A stretch of 32,352 nucleotides of DNA from a bacterium (lineage in GTDB: Bacteria; Patescibacteriota; Saccharimonadia; Saccharimonadales; Saccharimonadaceae): positions 1-32,352 of the forward strand of contig JAKDMF010000004.1 in NCBI GenBank assembly GCA_030452455.1, read 5' to 3'. The notes under the pieces were generated by a model. The model saw nothing but the letters and a program-made list of their open reading frames with translations, did no database searches and was not told where the DNA came from. Shown piece after piece: positions 29,883 to 32,352 of the stretch (position 1 is the first letter of the stretch; every line of letters starts with the position of its first letter). The translations under genes and the position numbers were made by a program.

Positions 29883-31118
29883 GTGTCTAAAAATCAGCCA
29901 GCGACAAATACCAGTAGTGAAGCAGTCGGAACAGTTAAAACCAAAAACGTCTCGAAGGGCGTGCTATTTGCGTCGATTGCTATCACGGCGCTGGTTGGGT
30001 TTGTCGCCGGGACGCGGAGTGACCAGATTATAGCGGTCGTCGGACCAGCCTTCGGCATCAACCGCTCAGCTGATCGACTCGATCTCAGCTCGGTCCAAAA
30101 GACCTACCAAACACTGCGCAGCAACTACGACGGCGATATTGACACCGATAAGCTGGTTGTCGGCGCCAGCAAGGGCCTAACAGCCGCTTTAGGCGATAAA
30201 TACACTGTCTACTTCGACCAAAAAGAGTCCGAGCAGTTTAATAGCGACCTTGACGGCAGCATCGGCGGTGGCATCGGCGCTATGATCGGTCTTCAGCACA
30301 ACCAGCCAACCATTCTTCAGGTGCTTAAAAACGACCCAGCCGAGCAGGCCGGACTGAAAGATAACGATCGCATTATTGCCATTAACGGTGATACGATGGT
30401 CGACAAGACGGTCGATGATGTCGTGGCCAAGCTCCGTGGCAAAACCGGCACGACAGTCAAAATCACTGTGCTTCGCGGCAGCAATAAGCAGACTTTCAGC
30501 GTCACCCGCGACGAGATTACCAGTCCAAGTGTTGATAGTGATATCAAGGGCGACGTTGGTGTACTGTCTATATCAAGGTTTGATGACGAGACAGGCTCTG
30601 AAGCCCGTCAGGCAGCCGAAAAAATGCTGCAGCATGGTGTTAAGTCGGTTGTACTGGACCTGCGTAACAACGGCGGTGGCTATGTCGATGCCGCTCAGGA
30701 CGTCGCCAGCCTCTGGCTCAAAGACAAAGTTATCGTCCAGGAGCGTAAGGGAGACAAAGTCGTCGATACATTGTCAACGACCGGTACCCCAATCCTCAAC
30801 AAGCTACCGACTGTCGTATTGATTAATGCCAACAGTGCTAGCGCCGCTGAGATTGTAGCCGGCGCCCTGCATGACTACAAGGTCGCGACCCTACTAGGCG
30901 AGAAGTCATTTGGTAAGGGTAGCGTTCAGACCGTGATCGACATGGGATGGGGCAACACCCTAAAAGTAACTATCGCTAAATGGTACACACCAAACGGCGT
31001 TAACATCATGGACGAAGGTATCAAGCCGGACATCAAGGTTGGTATTACTGAAAAAGACGTAAATAATGGCAAGGACGTGCAGCTACAGGCCGCTCTAGAC
31101 AAGCTAAACAAGCATTAA
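29883..31118 (+). CDS. S41-family C-terminal processing protease with PDZ domain (GTG start)
   Basis: YTVYFDQKESEQFNSDLDGSIGGGIGAMIG, PDZ, VLDLRNNGGGYVDAA, NANSASAAEIVAGAL, GEKSFGKGSVQ. Confidence 0.95.
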   Translation: MSKNQPATNTSSEAVGTVKTKNVSKGVLFASIAITALVGFVAGTRSDQIIAVVGPAFGINRSADRLDLSSVQKTYQTLRSNYDGDIDTDKLVVGASKGLTAALGDKYTVYFDQKESEQFNSDLDGSIGGGIGAMIGLQHNQPTILQVLKNDPAEQAGLKDNDRIIAINGDTMVDKTVDDVVAKLRGKTGTTVKITVLRGSNKQTFSVTRDEITSPSVDSDIKGDVGVLSISRFDDETGSEARQAAEKMLQHGVKSVVLDLRNNGGGYVDAAQDVASLWLKDKVIVQERKGDKVVDTLSTTGTPILNKLPTVVLINANSASAAEIVAGALHDYKVATLLGEKSFGKGSVQTVIDMGWGNTLKVTIAKWYTPNGVNIMDEGIKPDIKVGITEKDVNNGKDVQLQAALDKLNKH

Positions 31119-31159
31119 AGCTTGTGCTTCATAGGGTGACGTAGTAATATATAAGTACT

Positions 31160-31543
31160 ATGGAAGACAATAAGAAAAGAATTTTGTTAGTCGAAGACGA
31201 TACCGCCCTGGCGGCTGTCTATCGCTCGCGACTTGAGCTGGAAGGCTTCGAGATAAAAGAAGTCAACGACGGTGAAAATGCCCTGTCTGCAGCAGTCAGC
31301 TTCAAGCCAGATCTTATCTTGCTTGACGCTATGATGCCGAAGATTAGCGGCTTTGACGTCCTAGACATCTTGCGTAACACTCCCGACACTACTAATATTC
31401 GTGTCATCATGCTGACCGCTTTGTCACAGCCAAAAGACAAGCAGCGAGCGGAAGACCTTGGGGCAGATGATTACCTAGTTAAGTCTCAAGTTGTTATCAG
31501 TGATGTCGTTGACCGAGTTAAGCACCATCTTGGCGTCAGCTAA
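31160..31543 (+). CDS. Stand-alone response regulator receiver domain protein
   Basis: ILLVEDDTALAAVYR, DLILLDAMMPKISGFDVL phospho-Asp, MLTAL, YLVKS; no output domain. Confidence 0.93.
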   Translation: MEDNKKRILLVEDDTALAAVYRSRLELEGFEIKEVNDGENALSAAVSFKPDLILLDAMMPKISGFDVLDILRNTPDTTNIRVIMLTALSQPKDKQRAEDLGADDYLVKSQVVISDVVDRVKHHLGVS

Positions 31544-31612
31544 CCAGCATTTGCAAGGTCTGACCTCGCAAATTACAACAGTCTGACATCGTCAACACAA
31601 TTTCCACCAAAT

Positions 31613-31643
31613 AAAAATATCCGAGTAAATCTCGGATATTTTT
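31613..31643. terminator. Bidirectional terminator between receiver gene (+) and rpmA (-)
   Basis: AAAAATATCCGAG(31613-31625) TAAAT CTCGGATATTTTT(31631-31643). Confidence 0.9.
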
Positions 31644-31660
31644 ATAATGCTTAGAGGCTA

Positions 31661-31933
31661 TTAGCCAACTGAGACGCGTGTTCGATCAACACTACGACCA
31701 GTGAAGTGGCCTTTTTTCACCTTAGCGAAGCTAACTACGCCAGCTTTGGCAGCGTGAATAGTAAAGTTACGGCTGACGTAAGTGCCAGGTCCAGCTATTT
31801 TTGTTGAACCAGTCTGACGAACCAAAACTTCACCGGCGTTAACTTGTTGGCCACCAAAGCGCTTTACGCCAAGTCGTTGACCAGCATTGTTGTGGATGTT
31901 TTTACTGGAACCACCAGCTTTGACATGGGACAT
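31661..31933 (-). CDS. rpmA: 50S ribosomal protein L27
   Basis: MSHVKAGGSSKNIHNNAGQRLGVKRFGGQQVNAGEVLVRQTGSTKIAGPGTYVSRNFTIHAAKAGVVSFAK; SD AGGAG (minus) at 31940-31944. Confidence 0.96.
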   Translation of the reverse strand: MSHVKAGGSSKNIHNNAGQRLGVKRFGGQQVNAGEVLVRQTGSTKIAGPGTYVSRNFTIHAAKAGVVSFAKVKKGHFTGRSVDRTRVSVG

Positions 31934-31971
31934 CTATAACTCCTTTAGTTTTTATAAAATCAATCTGTATA

Positions 31972-32000
31972 ATTGTAATTTATATCGCCCCTGATGTCAA
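31972..32000 (-). promoter_or_regulatory. sigma70-type promoter for rpmA
   Basis: On minus strand: TTGACA (31995-32000) - 17 nt - TACAAT (31972-31977). Confidence 0.8.
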
Positions 32001-32031
32001 GGGGATGGGGCGAGTTTCGTCGAGTGGAGGA

Positions 32032-32164
32032 CGAATCGGCCACTCAGTATATTTGAACCATCGTGTCCATGAGGAGAATCTTGAGGCAAGCCTCAGGAAT
32101 CTCCTCATAGACAGCGCTAGATTGTTAATGGTTCAAATACACCAAGCAACTGGTTCGCTAGCGC
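32032..32164 (+). ncRNA. Structured RNA element, copy 1, of unknown class
   Basis: Nested helices: P1 32032-32039/32150-32157; P2 32050-32061/32128-32139; P3 32069-32077/32100-32108 (plus 32065-32067/32110-32112); P4 32079-32086/32091-32098 across an A.A mismatch; candidate pseudoknot 32114-32120/32158-32164. Same fold in copy 2 with compensatory changes. Confidence 0.8.
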
Positions 32165-32218
32165 ATGACGGAGGTCGCATAGATTATATATTTTAGGGAG
32201 CACTGAAAATTAGATAGA

Positions 32219-32352
32219 CCGGATCAGCCACTTGGCACATCTGAAGCATCGTGGCCAACTGGAGAATCTTGGGTCGGACGTCAGGAATCTCCAGTTGGTC
32301 AGCGCAGATAGTTAATGCTTCAGATACGCCCAGCGACTGATCCGGCTAGCGT
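32219..32352 (+). ncRNA. Structured RNA element, copy 2, of unknown class (may extend past window edge)
   Basis: P1 32219-32227/32337-32345; P2 32239-32249/32315-32325 plus 32234-32236/32328-32330; P3 32253-32265/32288-32300; apical hairpin; pseudoknot candidate 32302-32307/32346-32352. About three-quarters identical to copy 1 with paired substitutions. Confidence 0.8.

Noticed and set aside
31559-31591. TCTGACNTCG direct repeats 23 nt apart after the receiver gene
   Set aside because: Only two short imperfect copies without further structure.
32005-32196. 63-aa + strand ORF over the first RNA element
   Set aside because: It overlaps the paired arms. The corresponding frame is not conserved in copy 2 (an indel in the 3' half), and compensatory changes track base pairing, not codons.
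32032-32352. Integron attC sites or CRISPR repeats as explanation for the tandem structured elements
   Set aside because: No TAAC...GTTA (R-box) ends, no cassette ORF between copies, and G-U wobbles favour RNA. Copies are long, divergent and hairpin-structured, unlike short near-identical CRISPR repeats, and there is no cas gene nearby.
32032-32352. Retron msr-msd or known self-cleaving ribozyme
   Set aside because: No reverse transcriptase in the window, a single stacked hairpin instead of msr/msd arrangement, and no recognisable hammerhead, twister or HDV core. Rfam search would be decisive.
1-32352. Alternative genetic code (UGA = Gly as in Gracilibacteria/Absconditabacteria)
   Set aside because: prfB and murD end in TGA, RF2 is present, and conserved proteins contain no in-frame TGA.

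Overview
The window looks like a gene-dense chromosomal segment from a Patescibacteria/CPR bacterium. A Saccharibacteria-like assignment is inference from gene content and small protein sizes. The genetic code is standard: TGA is used as a stop and RF2 is present. In order it carries: the 3' end of an M24 peptidase; a threonine-dehydratase-like PLP enzyme; frr; a small unknown gene followed by a frameshifted gene remnant; rseP and a CPBP protease; a short proS; greA; lysS; an FMN reductase; two tandem DEVH-box helicases; a MacB-like ABC transporter; serS; hpf; secA; an M16 peptidase; murD; prfB; ftsE-ftsX-PcsB/CHAP hydrolase; an S41 protease; an orphan receiver; and rpmA on the minus strand. 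The most notable non-coding signal is at the extreme right end (about 32016-32352). Two tandem elements of about 133 nt, on a 188-nt period, share a complex fold with several compensatory base-pair changes, G-U wobbles that favour the + strand, and a candidate pseudoknot. I do not recognise this RNA, and the array may continue past the window edge. Secondary signals are a recurrent leaderless-promoter architecture (-10 boxes 6-9 nt before the ATG in nine genes), three perfect dyads at promoters, and a one-base frameshifted gene remnant at 2360-2523. All alignments and pairings were done by hand.
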